A program made the position numbers and the translations under genes. The notes beneath the pieces were generated by a model, which was not told the DNA's origin, made no database searches, and saw nothing but the letters and a program-made list of their open reading frames with translations. From Sphingomonas sp. IBVSS2 (GTDB lineage: Bacteria; Pseudomonadota; Alphaproteobacteria; Sphingomonadales; Sphingomonadaceae): a stretch of DNA of 64,000 nt. Positions 41,479-50,692 of this stretch are shown here, in pieces. The stretch spans positions 807,592 to 871,591 of the forward strand of contig NZ_NFUR01000001.1 in assembly GCF_002127225.1 (NCBI RefSeq). Direction: 5' to 3'. How positions within the stretch are numbered: the first letter of the stretch is position 1; each line of letters begins with the position of its first letter.

Positions 41479-41943
41479 ATGACCACCCATGTCGATCGCA
41501 AGCTCGAAGAGCTCGGCCTCGCCCTTCCCGAAGCCGCGGCCCCCGTCGCCGCCTATGTCCCCGTGGTGGAGGCGAACGGCCTGCTCCATGTCTCGGGCCA
41601 GATTCCCTTCAAGGACGGCGCGCTGATGACCGGCCGGCTGGGCGAGGACCGCGACCTGGCGTTCGGCGCCGAGGCGGCGCAGCGCTGCGCGCTGATGCTG
41701 GTCGCGCAGATCAAGAAATATCTGGATGGCGACCTGTCGCGGGTCGAGCGGATCGTGAAGCTCGGCGTGTTCATCAATTCCGCCGCGGACTTCACCGACC
41801 ATCCCAAGGTCGCCAATGGTGCCTCGGAACTGATGCAGGCGCTGTTCGGCGATGCCGGCCGCCATGCCCGCAGCGCCGTGGGCGTGCCCGCCCTGCCGCT
41901 GGGCGTGGCGGTGGAGATCGACGCGATCGTCCAGATTCGCTGA
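41479..41943 (+). CDS. RidA-family (YjgF) deaminase
   Basis: 154 residues. RidA-like proteins deaminate reactive enamine/imine intermediates made by PLP enzymes. The strand-helix order is family-like, and the terminal block is ARSAVGVPALPLGVAVEIDAI with the conserved Arg. The N-terminus VDRKLEELGLALPEAAAPVA marks the longer subgroup of RidA rather than canonical RidA. It is the last gene of the DUF3572-HAD-RidA run. Confidence 0.9.
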   Translation: MTTHVDRKLEELGLALPEAAAPVAAYVPVVEANGLLHVSGQIPFKDGALMTGRLGEDRDLAFGAEAAQRCALMLVAQIKKYLDGDLSRVERIVKLGVFINSAADFTDHPKVANGASELMQALFGDAGRHARSAVGVPALPLGVAVEIDAIVQIR

Positions 41944-42018
41944 TCCGGCGCTTTCGGTATTTCGGTTGCGGCTCGTTCCCCATCGGGGAGCGGGCCGTTT
42001 TCGCACATGGGGATCGCG

Positions 42019-42060
42019 CTGTTGCTACCCAGCAACAGTTCGTCACGATCCCGTGACGAA
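42019..42060. promoter_or_regulatory. Two adjacent perfect hairpins upstream of the porin gene
   Basis: CTGTTGCT / AGCAACAG (42019-42026 with 42031-42038) is followed directly by TTCGTCACG / CGTGACGAA (42039-42047 with 42052-42060). They lie in a 259-bp spacer otherwise without genes, about 140 bases before ATG 42203. They could be operators, an attenuator or the ridA terminator; there is no clear T-run. Confidence 0.5.
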
Positions 42061-42202
42061 ACAGCAATTAATGTTGTGCGGTGCAGCGTGGTGCGGCAAG
42101 TAAGTCGTGCTTCGCAAGCAGCGCAGGCCGATGAGCCTCAAGTCGACGCCGTACCGGAGCAGCAGGCGGGAACCCTTTTTTGAACAACGGGAAGGGTATT
42201 CC

Positions 42203-42997
42203 ATGCGCTACACCATGATCAGCTTCGCCGCGCTCGCGGCCGCGGCCGCAGCCACCCCCGCAATGGCCCAGGACCAGACCGATCCGCCGCCCGTCGTGAC
42301 GATCAGCGGCAGCGTCGGCGTGGTCAGCGACTACAAGTTCCGCGGCATCTCGCAGACCGACGGCAATTTCGCCGTGCAGGGCGGTATCACTATCGCCCAT
42401 GCATCGGGCTTCTACGTCTCGGTCTGGGGTTCCTCGATCGACGATTACGTCACCGTCCACGGCACCGCGCATCAGGAGCTCGACCTGATCGCCGGGTACA
42501 AGCACGCGTTCGACGGCGGAGTCACCGTCGATGTCGGCGCGCTCTATTATGTCTATCCGGGCACGCGCCCCGGCTTTGCGGGCGACAGGAGTTCGTCGGA
42601 CTTCATCGAGCCCTATGCCTCGGTCAGCTATGCGATCGGGCCGGCCACCGCGAAGATCACCGGCAATTATGCGCCGAAGCAGAAGGCGCTGGCGATCGAC
42701 CAGGGCCAGAGCGGCCTGCTTCGGAAGCAGGACAATTTCTACCTGGCCGGCGATCTGTCGGTCGCGATCCCCAAGACGCCGATCGGCCTCACCGCCCATC
42801 TCGGCCACACCTGGGGCCCGAGCTGGCTGTCGGGCCCGACCAACGAATATACCGACTGGTCGCTGGGCGCGACGGCGACCTGGAAGTCGCTGACCTTCGG
42901 CGTATCCTATGTCGATACCGACACCAACTTCATCACGCCGAGCGGCAAGGACGCGGCCAAGGGCGGTATCCTCGGCTCGGTGAGCGTCGCCTTCTGA
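42203..42997 (+). CDS. TorF-family putative porin (Gcw_chp)
   Basis: 264 residues with a signal peptide ending PAMAQ. The family hallmark VVSDYKFRGISQTDGNFAVQGG is near the start, and the rest is alternating strands ending in a terminal Phe (SVSVAF), as expected for an outer-membrane barrel. Solute unknown. GAAGGG precedes ATG 42203. The gene is alone on the plus strand, with two hairpins upstream. Confidence 0.88.
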   Translation: MRYTMISFAALAAAAAATPAMAQDQTDPPPVVTISGSVGVVSDYKFRGISQTDGNFAVQGGITIAHASGFYVSVWGSSIDDYVTVHGTAHQELDLIAGYKHAFDGGVTVDVGALYYVYPGTRPGFAGDRSSSDFIEPYASVSYAIGPATAKITGNYAPKQKALAIDQGQSGLLRKQDNFYLAGDLSVAIPKTPIGLTAHLGHTWGPSWLSGPTNEYTDWSLGATATWKSLTFGVSYVDTDTNFITPSGKDAAKGGILGSVSVAF

Positions 42998-43009
42998 TAT
43001 TGGGGGGAG

Positions 43010-43032
43010 GGGGAGCGGCAATGCTGCTCCCC
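43010..43032. terminator. Hairpin between convergent porin and DUF3035 genes
   Basis: GGGGAGC (43010-43016) pairs with GCTCCCC (43026-43032) over a 9-base loop, 12 bases after the porin stop. There is no strong T-run. Confidence 0.5.
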
Positions 43033-43091
43033 GCCATGCGAAAGCGGGGATGCGGGCCGGCGCTTTCTTCGTTCGGGAAAGGCGGGGCGCC

Positions 43092-43505
43092 TTATTTCGG
43101 CGTGCTGGCCTTGGCGTCCTTGCCGTCGCCTTCCGGCGCCGCGACGATGTCGCGCGTGGTCGAGCCCTTGTCGACCACCGTGGTGCCGGGGCTGCCCGCG
43201 GTCGAGCGCGCGCTCTGGTCGGCGCTGGTGCTGCCCGACTGGTCCATGATCGCCTGCTCGCCGGGGCTGCGCGCGGCCGAGCCGCCGAACATCGCGTCGA
43301 GCGCCTGGTTGGCCGGATTGCCTTCCTGCGGGCGCGGGGCGCCCGGCTGCGGCGGCACCAGCGAGAAATCGGGCGGGATCACCAGCGGCGCCTGGCGGGC
43401 CACGGCGAACTCGTCGGGACGCGAACGGTCATAGCCACGCTTGCCGCAGGCGGAGAGCGATGCCGCGAGCGCAATGGCGCTCACGATGGTAACGGTCTTA
43501 CGCAT
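43092..43505 (-). CDS. DUF3035 lipoprotein
   Basis: 137 residues. The lipobox is ASLSACG, and the DUF3035 core is RPDEFAVARQAPLVIPPDFSLVPP, after which the protein is low-complexity. Function unknown; DUF3035 genes usually sit beside lspA. ATG 43505 overlaps the lspA end by 8 bases, and GGAG lies at a good distance, whereas at 43514 it would be too close. Confidence 0.85.
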   Translation of the reverse strand: MRKTVTIVSAIALAASLSACGKRGYDRSRPDEFAVARQAPLVIPPDFSLVPPQPGAPRPQEGNPANQALDAMFGGSAARSPGEQAIMDQSGSTSADQSARSTAGSPGTTVVDKGSTTRDIVAAPEGDGKDAKASTPK

Positions 43506-44067
43506 TGACTTCATTCTCCACAGCGGCCGGGCTGTCGCCTGCGGCCTTATCGCGCACTAGAAGGGCGCGGATCAACAGGATCAGCACGCCGATGGTAATC
43601 GCCGCATCGGCGACGTTGAAGACCAAAAACGGGCGCCACGCCCCGAAATGCAGGTCGGCGAAATCGACGACGAAGCCGAGGCGCGCACGATCGAGGATGT
43701 TGCCGAGCGCCCCGCCCAGCACCATGCCGAGCGCGCAGATGTCCGGCAGCTTCCTCTCGCGGAACATCCACCAGACCACGCCCGCGGCGATCGCGCCGGT
43801 GAGCGCCACCAGCAGCCAGCGCGTCGCGTCGCTGTTCGCGGCGAACAGGCCCAGCGACACGCCGATATTGGCCACGAAGCGCAGATCGAAGATCGGCAGC
43901 ACTTCCTGGACATGGTTGAGCCCGTCGAGCCCCAGCTTCTGGCCGATCAGCGTCTGGACGAATTTGAGGTCGACGCCCAGCGCGCGCACGACGAGCAGCT
44001 TCGTCACCTGATCGATGACGAAAACCAGGGCCGCCACCGCGAAGCCGATTCCACGAGTCACGTTCAT
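43498..44067 (-). CDS. lspA: Lipoprotein signal peptidase II
   Basis: 189 residues and four membrane helices. LspA cuts the signal peptide of diacylglyceryl-prolipoproteins. The catalytic pair is Asp135 in GFVVDFADLHFG and Asp154 in FNVADAAITIG, 19 residues apart as in the Pseudomonas enzyme. Compared with E. coli it has a longer first periplasmic loop (about 36-60). ATG 44067 overlaps the ileS stop, the usual coupled pair in many bacteria. It is followed by the DUF3035 lipoprotein gene, a likely substrate. Confidence 0.95.
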   Translation of the reverse strand: MNVTRGIGFAVAALVFVIDQVTKLLVVRALGVDLKFVQTLIGQKLGLDGLNHVQEVLPIFDLRFVANIGVSLGLFAANSDATRWLLVALTGAIAAGVVWWMFRERKLPDICALGMVLGGALGNILDRARLGFVVDFADLHFGAWRPFLVFNVADAAITIGVLILLIRALLVRDKAAGDSPAAVENEVNA

Positions 44068-46937
44068 TCCACCACCCCGGCACAGCGGTCGCACAAGGCG
44101 CCGTCCTGCGCAACTTCCGGGAGATGCCGCCAGCACCGGCCGCATTTATGGCGCTGGGTGGGCACGACCGTGACCGTTTCGCCCTTCGTCACCGCCGAGA
44201 CGATGAACAATTCGGCGAGATCCTCGGCCGAGGCCGGCAGATCGGGCACCGTCACCTCCGCCTCCAGGCTGGAGCGGACCTGCTTCTCGCGGCGATAGGG
44301 CTCGATCGCCTCGGTCACCTGCTGGCGCAGCGCCCGGATCGCGTTCCAGTCGCTCTCCACCGCCGCGCCCTGGGGCAGCACCGGCCATTCGAGCAGGTGG
44401 ACCGATTCGCCCTCGCCCGGGAAGCGCGCCTGCCACACTTCCTCGGCCGTGAAGGCGAGGATCGGCGCGGCATAGCGGACCAGCGCGTGGAACAGCACGT
44501 CCAGCACGGTGCGATAGGCGCGGCGCTTGGCCGAGCCCTCGGCGTCGCAATAGAGGCAGTCCTTGCGGATATCGAAGAAGAAGGCCGAGAGGTCCTCGTT
44601 CATGAAATCCGTGAGCGCGCGGCTGTAGCGGTTGAACTCGAACGCATCGGCCGCGCCGCGCAGCTCGGCGTCGAGCTCGGCCAGCTTCGCCAGGATATAG
44701 CGCTCAAGCTCGGGCATCTCGGCCACCGCGATCCGCTCGCCCTCGCCGAATCCGTCGAGCGCGCCGAGCAGGTAGCGGAAGGTGTTGCGGATCTTGCGAT
44801 AGGCGTCGCCCGTGCCGGCCAGCACTTCCTTGCCGATGCGCACATCCTCGAAATAATCGGTCTGCGCGACCCAGAGGCGCAGGATGTCGGCACCGCTCTC
44901 GCCGATGATCTTGAGCGGATCGACGACATTGCCCAGGCTCTTGGACATCTTCTTGCCCTGGCCGTCGAGCGCGAAGCCATGCGTCAGCACCGCGTCATAG
45001 GGCGCGCGGCCGCGCGTGCCCGAGGATTCGAGCAGTGACGACTGGAACCAGCCGCGATGCTGGTCCGAACCCTCGACATAGAGGTTGGCGCGGGTGCCGA
45101 CGCCGTAGCGTGCCTCGATCACGAAGCTGTGGGTCGAGCCCGAATCGAACCAGACGTCGAGAATGTCGGTGACCACCTCGTAATGGGCGAGGTCGTAGCG
45201 CGGGCCGAGCAGCGCCTGATGGTCCGCCTGGAACCAGGCATCGGCCCCGCCGGTCTCGAAGGCGTTCAGGATGCGGGCGTTGACCTCCGGATCGCGGAGA
45301 TACGCGCCGGTCTGGCGATGGACATAGAGCGCGATCGGCACGCCCCAGGCGCGCTGGCGGCTGATCACCCAGTCCGGGCGGCCTTCCACCATCGCGCGGA
45401 TGCGGTTGATCGCGCGCTCGGGCACCCAGCGGGTATTCTCGATCGCGTCGAGCGCGATTCCGCGCAGCGTGGCGCCGTTGGTCTCCCGCTCCCCTTCGGG
45501 GGAGAGGGGCGGCGCCGCGATCGCGAAGTCATCTTCAGGCTCATCCGGGGAAGAGGGAGAAGAAGCGCGGTCCATCGGGATGAACCATTGCGGGGTGCAG
45601 CGGAAGATCACCTTGGCCTTGGAGCGCCAGCTATGCGGATAGCTGTGCGCGAAATCGTCCGAGGCGGCGAGCAGCGCGCCCGCTTCGCGCAGGTCGGTGC
45701 AGATCGGGCCGTCCGATGCGACGAACTTCTTGTTGATCACCGAGCCCTGGCCGCCGAGCCACAGCCAGTCCGGCCGGTACATGCCTGCCGCGTCGACCGC
45801 GAACACCGGGTCGATGCCATGCGCCTTGCAGAGCAGGAAATCGTCCTCGCCGTGATCCGGCGCCATATGGACGAGGCCGGTGCCGGCATCGGTGGTGACG
45901 AAGTCGCCGGGCAGGAAGGGGCGGGGCCTGGCGAAGAAGCCGCCGAGATGGTGCATCGGGTGGTTGGCGACGGCGCCGGCGAGGGCGGAGCCCTTGATAG
46001 CCGGCTCGATCTCGAACCCAAGGCGCGGCGTGTCGCGATGAGCCTGCTGAATTCGATTCAGGAACGGCCCAACCAGAGCCTCTGCAATCAGAAATTTCCT
46101 ATCCTGAAGCCCTTCGGGAACTTGCTCACCCTCAGCGCTCCGGAACGAGCCCAGGACATACTCAATCTCCGGCCCATAGGCCAAAGCCTGGTTCACCGGG
46201 ATCGTCCACGGCGTGGTCGTCCAGATCACCGCATGCGCGCCGACCAGCTCGGGCGCGTTCGGCGCCTCGACGATCTCGAACGCCACGTCGATCTGGGTCG
46301 AGACGATGTCGTCATATTCGACCTCCGCCTCGGCCAGCGCGGTCTTCTCCACGGGCGACCACATCACCGGCTTGGCGCCGCGATAGAGCTGGCCGCTTTC
46401 GGCGAACTTCAGCAGTTCGCCGGCGATGATCGCCTCGCTCTCATAGTTCATCGTGAGATACGGGTTGGCCCAGTCGCCCATCACGCCCAGCCGCTCGAAC
46501 TGGCCGCGCTGCACGCCCACCCATTTCTCGGCATAGGCGCGGCATTCGGCGCGGAAGGCGACGGGGTCGACTTCGTCCTTGTTCAGCTTCTTCGCGCGAT
46601 AGGCCTCCTCGACCTTCCACTCGATCGGCAGGCCGTGGCAGTCCCAGCCCGGGATATAGGGCGCGTCCTTGCCCATCAGGCTCTGCGAGCGGACGACGAT
46701 GTCCTTCAGGACCTTGTTCATCGCATGGCCCATGTGAATGTCGCCATTCGCATAGGGCGGGCCGTCGTGCAGGATGAAGCGGGTGCGGCCGGCACGCTGG
46801 GCGCGCAGCTTCTGATAAAGGCCGATCTTCTCCCAATGCGCGAGGATGGCCGGCTCCTTCTGGGCCAGTCCGGCCTTCATGGGGAACTCGGTCTTCGGCA
46901 GGAAGACGGTTTCGCGATAGTCTTTTTGGTCGCTCAT
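44064..46937 (-). CDS. ileS: Isoleucyl-tRNA synthetase
   Basis: 957 residues. Class I motifs are HMGH (in GDIHMGHAMNK) and KMSKS (in GQGKKMSKSLGN), and a C-terminal zinc finger CGRCWRHLP...CDRCAG closes the protein. Editing-domain blocks include TTTPWTIPVNQALAY and GTGLVHMAPDHGEDDF. One segment is odd: between WFIPMDR and TLRGIALDAI lie about 30 extra residues, including APPLSPEGERE, which are translated from a palindromic repeat at 45483-45573. The stretch encoded at about 46035-46160 is lower in GC than its surroundings. The frame is unbroken, so the enzyme should be functional. Confidence 0.95.
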   Translation of the reverse strand: MSDQKDYRETVFLPKTEFPMKAGLAQKEPAILAHWEKIGLYQKLRAQRAGRTRFILHDGPPYANGDIHMGHAMNKVLKDIVVRSQSLMGKDAPYIPGWDCHGLPIEWKVEEAYRAKKLNKDEVDPVAFRAECRAYAEKWVGVQRGQFERLGVMGDWANPYLTMNYESEAIIAGELLKFAESGQLYRGAKPVMWSPVEKTALAEAEVEYDDIVSTQIDVAFEIVEAPNAPELVGAHAVIWTTTPWTIPVNQALAYGPEIEYVLGSFRSAEGEQVPEGLQDRKFLIAEALVGPFLNRIQQAHRDTPRLGFEIEPAIKGSALAGAVANHPMHHLGGFFARPRPFLPGDFVTTDAGTGLVHMAPDHGEDDFLLCKAHGIDPVFAVDAAGMYRPDWLWLGGQGSVINKKFVASDGPICTDLREAGALLAASDDFAHSYPHSWRSKAKVIFRCTPQWFIPMDRASSPSSPDEPEDDFAIAAPPLSPEGERETNGATLRGIALDAIENTRWVPERAINRIRAMVEGRPDWVISRQRAWGVPIALYVHRQTGAYLRDPEVNARILNAFETGGADAWFQADHQALLGPRYDLAHYEVVTDILDVWFDSGSTHSFVIEARYGVGTRANLYVEGSDQHRGWFQSSLLESSGTRGRAPYDAVLTHGFALDGQGKKMSKSLGNVVDPLKIIGESGADILRLWVAQTDYFEDVRIGKEVLAGTGDAYRKIRNTFRYLLGALDGFGEGERIAVAEMPELERYILAKLAELDAELRGAADAFEFNRYSRALTDFMNEDLSAFFFDIRKDCLYCDAEGSAKRRAYRTVLDVLFHALVRYAAPILAFTAEEVWQARFPGEGESVHLLEWPVLPQGAAVESDWNAIRALRQQVTEAIEPYRREKQVRSSLEAEVTVPDLPASAEDLAELFIVSAVTKGETVTVVPTQRHKCGRCWRHLPEVAQDGALCDRCAGVVE
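45483..45573. repeat. Palindromic repeat inserted in frame within ileS
   Basis: At 45485-45508 the stem CTCCCC-ttcg-GGGGAG, with flanking CCC/GGG after one mismatch, belongs to the same family as the serC-serA-hisZ repeats. On the minus strand it encodes PPLSPEGERE. Together with the adjoining Ser/Pro/Asp/Glu-rich codons it adds about 30 residues that typical IleS sequences lack at this point (comparison from memory). Exact borders are approximate. Confidence 0.65.
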
Positions 46938-47045
46938 GGGTGCGCGGGAATTAGAGGAAGCCGCGCGGCATGCAAAGCAGATGTTCTGATGCCGCGCCGG
47001 ACGGGCGATTTCGGGAGCTGGCGCATGATGCCGGCGGGTCTTTTC

Positions 47046-47972
47046 CTATCTGGCGAGCAGCGCGCGCGCCTGCGCCGCGTCGGCGGCGATCTGCGCGGTG
47101 AGCGCCTCCAGCGAATCGAACTTCGCCTCAGGGCGCAGATAGTCGATCAGCTGCACTTCGATCGTCTGGCCATAGAGATCGCCGTCGAAATCGAAGAAAT
47201 GCGGCTCGAGCAGCTCGACCGGCGGCTCGAAGGTCGGGCGGATGCCGAGGCTGGCGACGCCGCCCAGCACGCGCCCATCGGCCAGCCGCCCGCGCACGGC
47301 ATAGATGCCGTAGGCCGGGCGCAGATAGTTGGCGAGGCTGAGATTGGCGGTGGGGAAACCGAGCGTGCGGCCGACCTGGTCGCCATGCTGCACCACGCCC
47401 TCGATCGCGAAGGGGCGGGTGAGCAGCCGCGCCGCCTCGGCCGGGCGGCCCTCGCGCAGATGTTCGCGGATACGGCTCGAGGAGACGATCTCGCCGTCGA
47501 GCCGGACCGGCGCCACCGTCTCGGCGGAGAAGCCCAGCTCCGCGGCGAGCGCGGCGAGCGTCGCCACATCGCCCTCGCGGCCCTTGCCGAAGGTGAAGTC
47601 GCCGCCGGTCACCACGCCGCCCGCGCCGATGAACCCGACCAGCCGCTCCTCGGCGAAGCCGCGCGCACTGAGCGCCGCCAGCGCGGCGTTGAACGGGAAG
47701 ACCAGCATCGCGTCGATCCCGGCCTCGACGAGAAGGCGCTGGCGCTGGTCCATGGTGGTGAGGCGGAACCAGGGGCTGTCGGGGCGGAAATAGCGCTGGG
47801 GATGGGGATCGAAGGTGCCGACCAGCGCCGGCCGCCCCTCGGCCCGGGCGCGCGCGACCGCGCGGCCGACCACGGCCTGATGCCCCAGGTGAAATCCGTC
47901 GAAATTGCCCAGCGCGACGATCGCCCCCCGATAGCGGGACGGCACCGCCGAGCCGCCGTCCAGCCGCTCCAT
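47046..47972 (-). CDS. ribF: Bifunctional riboflavin kinase / FAD synthetase
   Basis: 308 residues. The N-terminal FAD-synthetase domain has GNFDGFHLGHQAVV and TFDPHP, with SSSRIREHL at its end; the C-terminal riboflavin-kinase domain has GRTLGFPTANL and RPTF near the flavin site. It makes FMN and then FAD. It lies between ileS and the M19 dipeptidase gene; the ribF-ileS-lspA order is common in bacteria. ATG 47972 starts just before the first domain. Confidence 0.95.
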   Translation of the reverse strand: MERLDGGSAVPSRYRGAIVALGNFDGFHLGHQAVVGRAVARARAEGRPALVGTFDPHPQRYFRPDSPWFRLTTMDQRQRLLVEAGIDAMLVFPFNAALAALSARGFAEERLVGFIGAGGVVTGGDFTFGKGREGDVATLAALAAELGFSAETVAPVRLDGEIVSSSRIREHLREGRPAEAARLLTRPFAIEGVVQHGDQVGRTLGFPTANLSLANYLRPAYGIYAVRGRLADGRVLGGVASLGIRPTFEPPVELLEPHFFDFDGDLYGQTIEVQLIDYLRPEAKFDSLEALTAQIAADAAQARALLAR

Positions 47973-48031
47973 CCGCGCGCCTATAGGGGGGGCGAGCGTG
48001 GCGATCAAATCCTCCCCCTGCGGGAGGGCCT

Positions 48032-49204
48032 TCACTGTCCCGCCACGATTCCCGCGCGGATCACGCGCAGCACGTTGCCGCCCATCACCTTGCGGATGTC
48101 GTCGGGCGAGAGCCCGGCATCGACCAGCGCGCCGGTGATCGCGATCAGCTGCGACGAATCCCAGCCGGTCGTCACCGCGCCGTCGAAATCCGAGCCGAGC
48201 CCGACATGGTCGATCCCCACCAGGTCGCGCACGTGCAGGATCGCGCGGACGACATTGGCCGGCTCGGTGCCGCACACCGCCGCGTCCCAATATCCGATGC
48301 CGACGACGCCGCCGGTGCGCGCCACGCCCTGGATCTCCGCATCGGTCAGGTTGCGGTTCACCTTGCAGGTCGCCTGCACGCCGCCATGGCTGGAGACGAC
48401 CGGGCGCCTGGCCATCGCCAGGATCTCGGCGACCGATTCGTGGCTCGAATGGGCGATGTCGACGATCATGCCGAGCTGCTCCATCCGCGCCACCACCTGG
48501 CGGCCGAGCGGGGTGAGCCCGCCCTTGTGGATGCCGTGCATCGATCCGGCGATGTCGTTGTCGAAGAAATGCGCGAGCCCGGCCATGCGGAAGCCCGCGG
48601 CGTGGAGCTTGTCGAGATTGGCGATCTGGCCTTCCAGGTCCTGCAGCCCCTCGATCGAGAGCATGCCGCCCACCACCTTCTTGCCCGCGGCGCGATCGGC
48701 GAGGAGCCGGTCGAGATCGGCGGGGCTGTGGATCACGCGCAGCTTGCCGTTCGATCCCGCCGCCGCGCGATCGAGCTTGCGGGCATGGAAAAGCGAGCGC
48801 TCGAGCAGCGAGGTCCAGGTCTTGGGCGGCTGGAGCTGGGCGATGGTGAGCAGCGTGATATTGTCGGTATCGCCCGAATTCGCGTCGTAATTCTGATGCT
48901 TGGGCGTCTTGGTGACCGAGGAGAAGACCTGGAGCGCGACATTGCCCTCGATCAGCCGGGGCAAGTCGACCTGGCCGGTGTTCGAGCGCTCGAGCAGGCT
49001 GCGGCGCCACATCAGCGTGTCGGCATGCATGTCCGCGATCTGGAGCGAGGCGTGGAGCTGCTTCACCGCGTCGCTCGGCTTGGCGAGCTTGACCGGCACC
49101 ACCTTGTTCATGCTGCCTTCGACGATGCCCGGCGCGAAGCCGAAAAAGCCGACGACGGCCAGCAGGAGCACGATCAGCACGCCCCAGAGGATCTTCTTCT
49201 TCAT
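48032..49204 (-). CDS. Membrane-anchored dipeptidase, peptidase family M19
   Basis: 390 residues with an N-terminal membrane helix (about 5-25). The renal-dipeptidase-type metallo domain has the first metal block [16 protein letters not shown] (bridging Glu), [28 protein letters not shown] and [10 protein letters not shown]. It splits dipeptides, possibly D-containing ones from peptidoglycan turnover; the latter is inference. ATG 49204 overlaps the folA stop by 4 bases. Confidence 0.9.
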   Translation of the reverse strand: MKKKILWGVLIVLLLAVVGFFGFAPGIVEGSMNKVVPVKLAKPSDAVKQLHASLQIADMHADTLMWRRSLLERSNTGQVDLPRLIEGNVALQVFSSVTKTPKHQNYDANSGDTDNITLLTIAQLQPPKTWTSLLERSLFHARKLDRAAAGSNGKLRVIHSPADLDRLLADRAAGKKVVGGMLSIEGLQDLEGQIANLDKLHAAGFRMAGLAHFFDNDIAGSMHGIHKGGLTPLGRQVVARMEQLGMIVDIAHSSHESVAEILAMARRPVVSSHGGVQATCKVNRNLTDAEIQGVARTGGVVGIGYWDAAVCGTEPANVVRAILHVRDLVGIDHVGLGSDFDGAVTTGWDSSQLIAITGALVDAGLSPDDIRKVMGGNVLRVIRAGIVAGQ

Positions 49205-49677
49205 CCCACCCGCTCCAGCGTCACGAAGCTATAGGCAGGGCGCCCCGCTTCCTCGGCGAAATCCTCGCGCGCAACTTCGCGCCATTCAACCCCGAAAGCG
49301 GGGACGATCGCGTCGCCCGGCGGCGCGGCATGGATTTCGGTGAGCTCGATCCGGTCCGGCGCGAACAGCGCGAATATCTCGGCGCCGCCGATCACCGCGA
49401 CTTCGCCCGGCCCGGCCAGCGCCAGCGCCTCCGCCGGCGAATGCGCGACCTCGGCGCCCTCGGCCCGCCAGGCGGCGTCGCGGGTGAGCACGATGTGGCG
49501 GCGGCCGGGCAGCGGCGCGGGGAAGCTCTCGAAGGTCTTGCGCCCCATGATCATCGGCTTGCCCATGGTCTGCGCCTTGAAGCGCCGGAGATCGGCCGGC
49601 AGGTGCCAGGGCAGCCTGCCGTCGGCGCCGATCACGCCATTGTCGGCCCGGGCGAGATGGAAGGAGATCAGCTGCAT
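49201..49677 (-). CDS. folA: Dihydrofolate reductase
   Basis: 158 residues. DHFR motifs are [44 protein letters not shown] and a C-terminal EFR-like AREDF. It regenerates tetrahydrofolate after thymidylate synthesis. thyA lies upstream, separated by one hydrolase gene and a palindromic repeat, so the two linked steps are in one neighbourhood. The stop overlaps the dipeptidase start. Confidence 0.95.
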   Translation of the reverse strand: MQLISFHLARADNGVIGADGRLPWHLPADLRRFKAQTMGKPMIMGRKTFESFPAPLPGRRHIVLTRDAAWRAEGAEVAHSPAEALALAGPGEVAVIGGAEIFALFAPDRIELTEIHAAPPGDAIVPAFGVEWREVAREDFAEEAGRPAYSFVTLERVG

Positions 49678-49714
49678 CGGGCGACAGAAGCAGATGTGGT
49701 TCTGTATTGAAACC

Positions 49715-49803
49715 CGTCATGCTGAACGCGTTTCAGCATCCAAGGTGCCGCGAAGGATATCGTCTGTGGATAGTTGGACCCTGAAACAAGTTCAGGGTGA
49801 CGG
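49715..49803. repeat. Composite palindromic repeat upstream of folA
   Basis: Two hairpins face each other: ATGCTGAA-cgcg-TTTCAGCAT inside 49715-49741, and CCCTGAA-acaag-TTCAGGG inside 49777-49803. The outer ends read CGTCA and TGACG, as in the other REP-like elements, but the hairpin sequences differ, so this is a second subfamily. Confidence 0.7.
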
Positions 49804-49810
49804 CCATGGA

Positions 49811-50692
49811 TCATTCCGGCGCGTCGCTGCCCTTGCCGAACATCGCGCGCCATGTCTCGGCATAGCGCGGGTCGCGGATGCCGGCGCCGTGATAGGGATT
49901 GGGGCTGTTCGCGCCGAAGCCCGGCGGCAGGTCGAGCGTCAGCACATGCACCTGCGCCGCCGGCAGGCCGAGCGCCGCATAGGCCGCCCGGATCAGCGGC
50001 ACGGTGTTCTCGCGGCTGTTGTACGCCGCCTGCCAGCGCGCGATCGGCGTGGCGCTGGGCTCGGAGATCCAGGGCGCGGGCCGGCGCTCGCGGCCGCTGG
50101 TCTCCCACGGGCTGGAGAACAGCACGACCCGGCGGACCTTGTGGCGCTTGGCGATCCACGCCGCCATGCCCGCGCCCTGCGACTGGCCGGAGAAGAGGAT
50201 CGCTTCCCACTTCAGGCTGTCGCCGTCGAGATACTGGCCCCAGCCCCGGCCGGGTTGTTCCCGCTCGAGCAGGCGGAGGAGCGCGACCAGGCGCGGCACG
50301 ATGGCCTCGGCCCGGGGATTGGACACCGTTCTGGACTTGCCGGTGCCGAAGACCCGCATCTCGCGAAAGTCGCTCGCGCAGTCGGGATCGGGGTCGGCGG
50401 TGCAGACCTGCACCACGGCCGGATCATTGTCATAGCCGAGCGCGATCGCCCGGTAGCCGAGCCCGGCGACGAAGCGCATCAGATTGGCGTTATATGCGGG
50501 CTTGCCATTGGTGCCCGGCAGGAACACCGCCAGCGGCGCATCCGCCGGCAGCCGGTCCCCGGCGAAGACATAGCTGGGATCGTCGAACGCCTTGACCGCG
50601 GGGTCGGCCCGGGAGGGGACGACCTGATAGCCGGCCTCCTGCGTCGCCGCCGGCGCCAGCGCCAGCAGGGCCAGCGCGGCGAGCCGGATCAT
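49811..50692 (-). CDS. Secreted alpha/beta-hydrolase-like protein
   Basis: 293 residues with a signal peptide (ALAPAATQ). An alpha/beta-hydrolase nucleophile elbow [15 protein letters not shown] fits GxSxG, and the oxyanion strand is [14 protein letters not shown]. An Asp in LTLDLPPGF and His in NPYHGAG are plausible triad members. Substrate unknown. Its ATG overlaps the thyA stop (ATGA). Confidence 0.8.
   Translation of the reverse strand: MIRLAALALLALAPAATQEAGYQVVPSRADPAVKAFDDPSYVFAGDRLPADAPLAVFLPGTNGKPAYNANLMRFVAGLGYRAIALGYDNDPAVVQVCTADPDPDCASDFREMRVFGTGKSRTVSNPRAEAIVPRLVALLRLLEREQPGRGWGQYLDGDSLKWEAILFSGQSQGAGMAAWIAKRHKVRRVVLFSSPWETSGRERRPAPWISEPSATPIARWQAAYNSRENTVPLIRAAYAALGLPAAQVHVLTLDLPPGFGANSPNPYHGAGIRDPRYAETWRAMFGKGSDAPE

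Noticed and set aside
45057..48890. Open frame of about 1,280 codons on the plus strand across ileS, ribF and the dipeptidase
   Set aside because: It crosses three convincing minus-strand genes and their spacers and has no recognisable domain.
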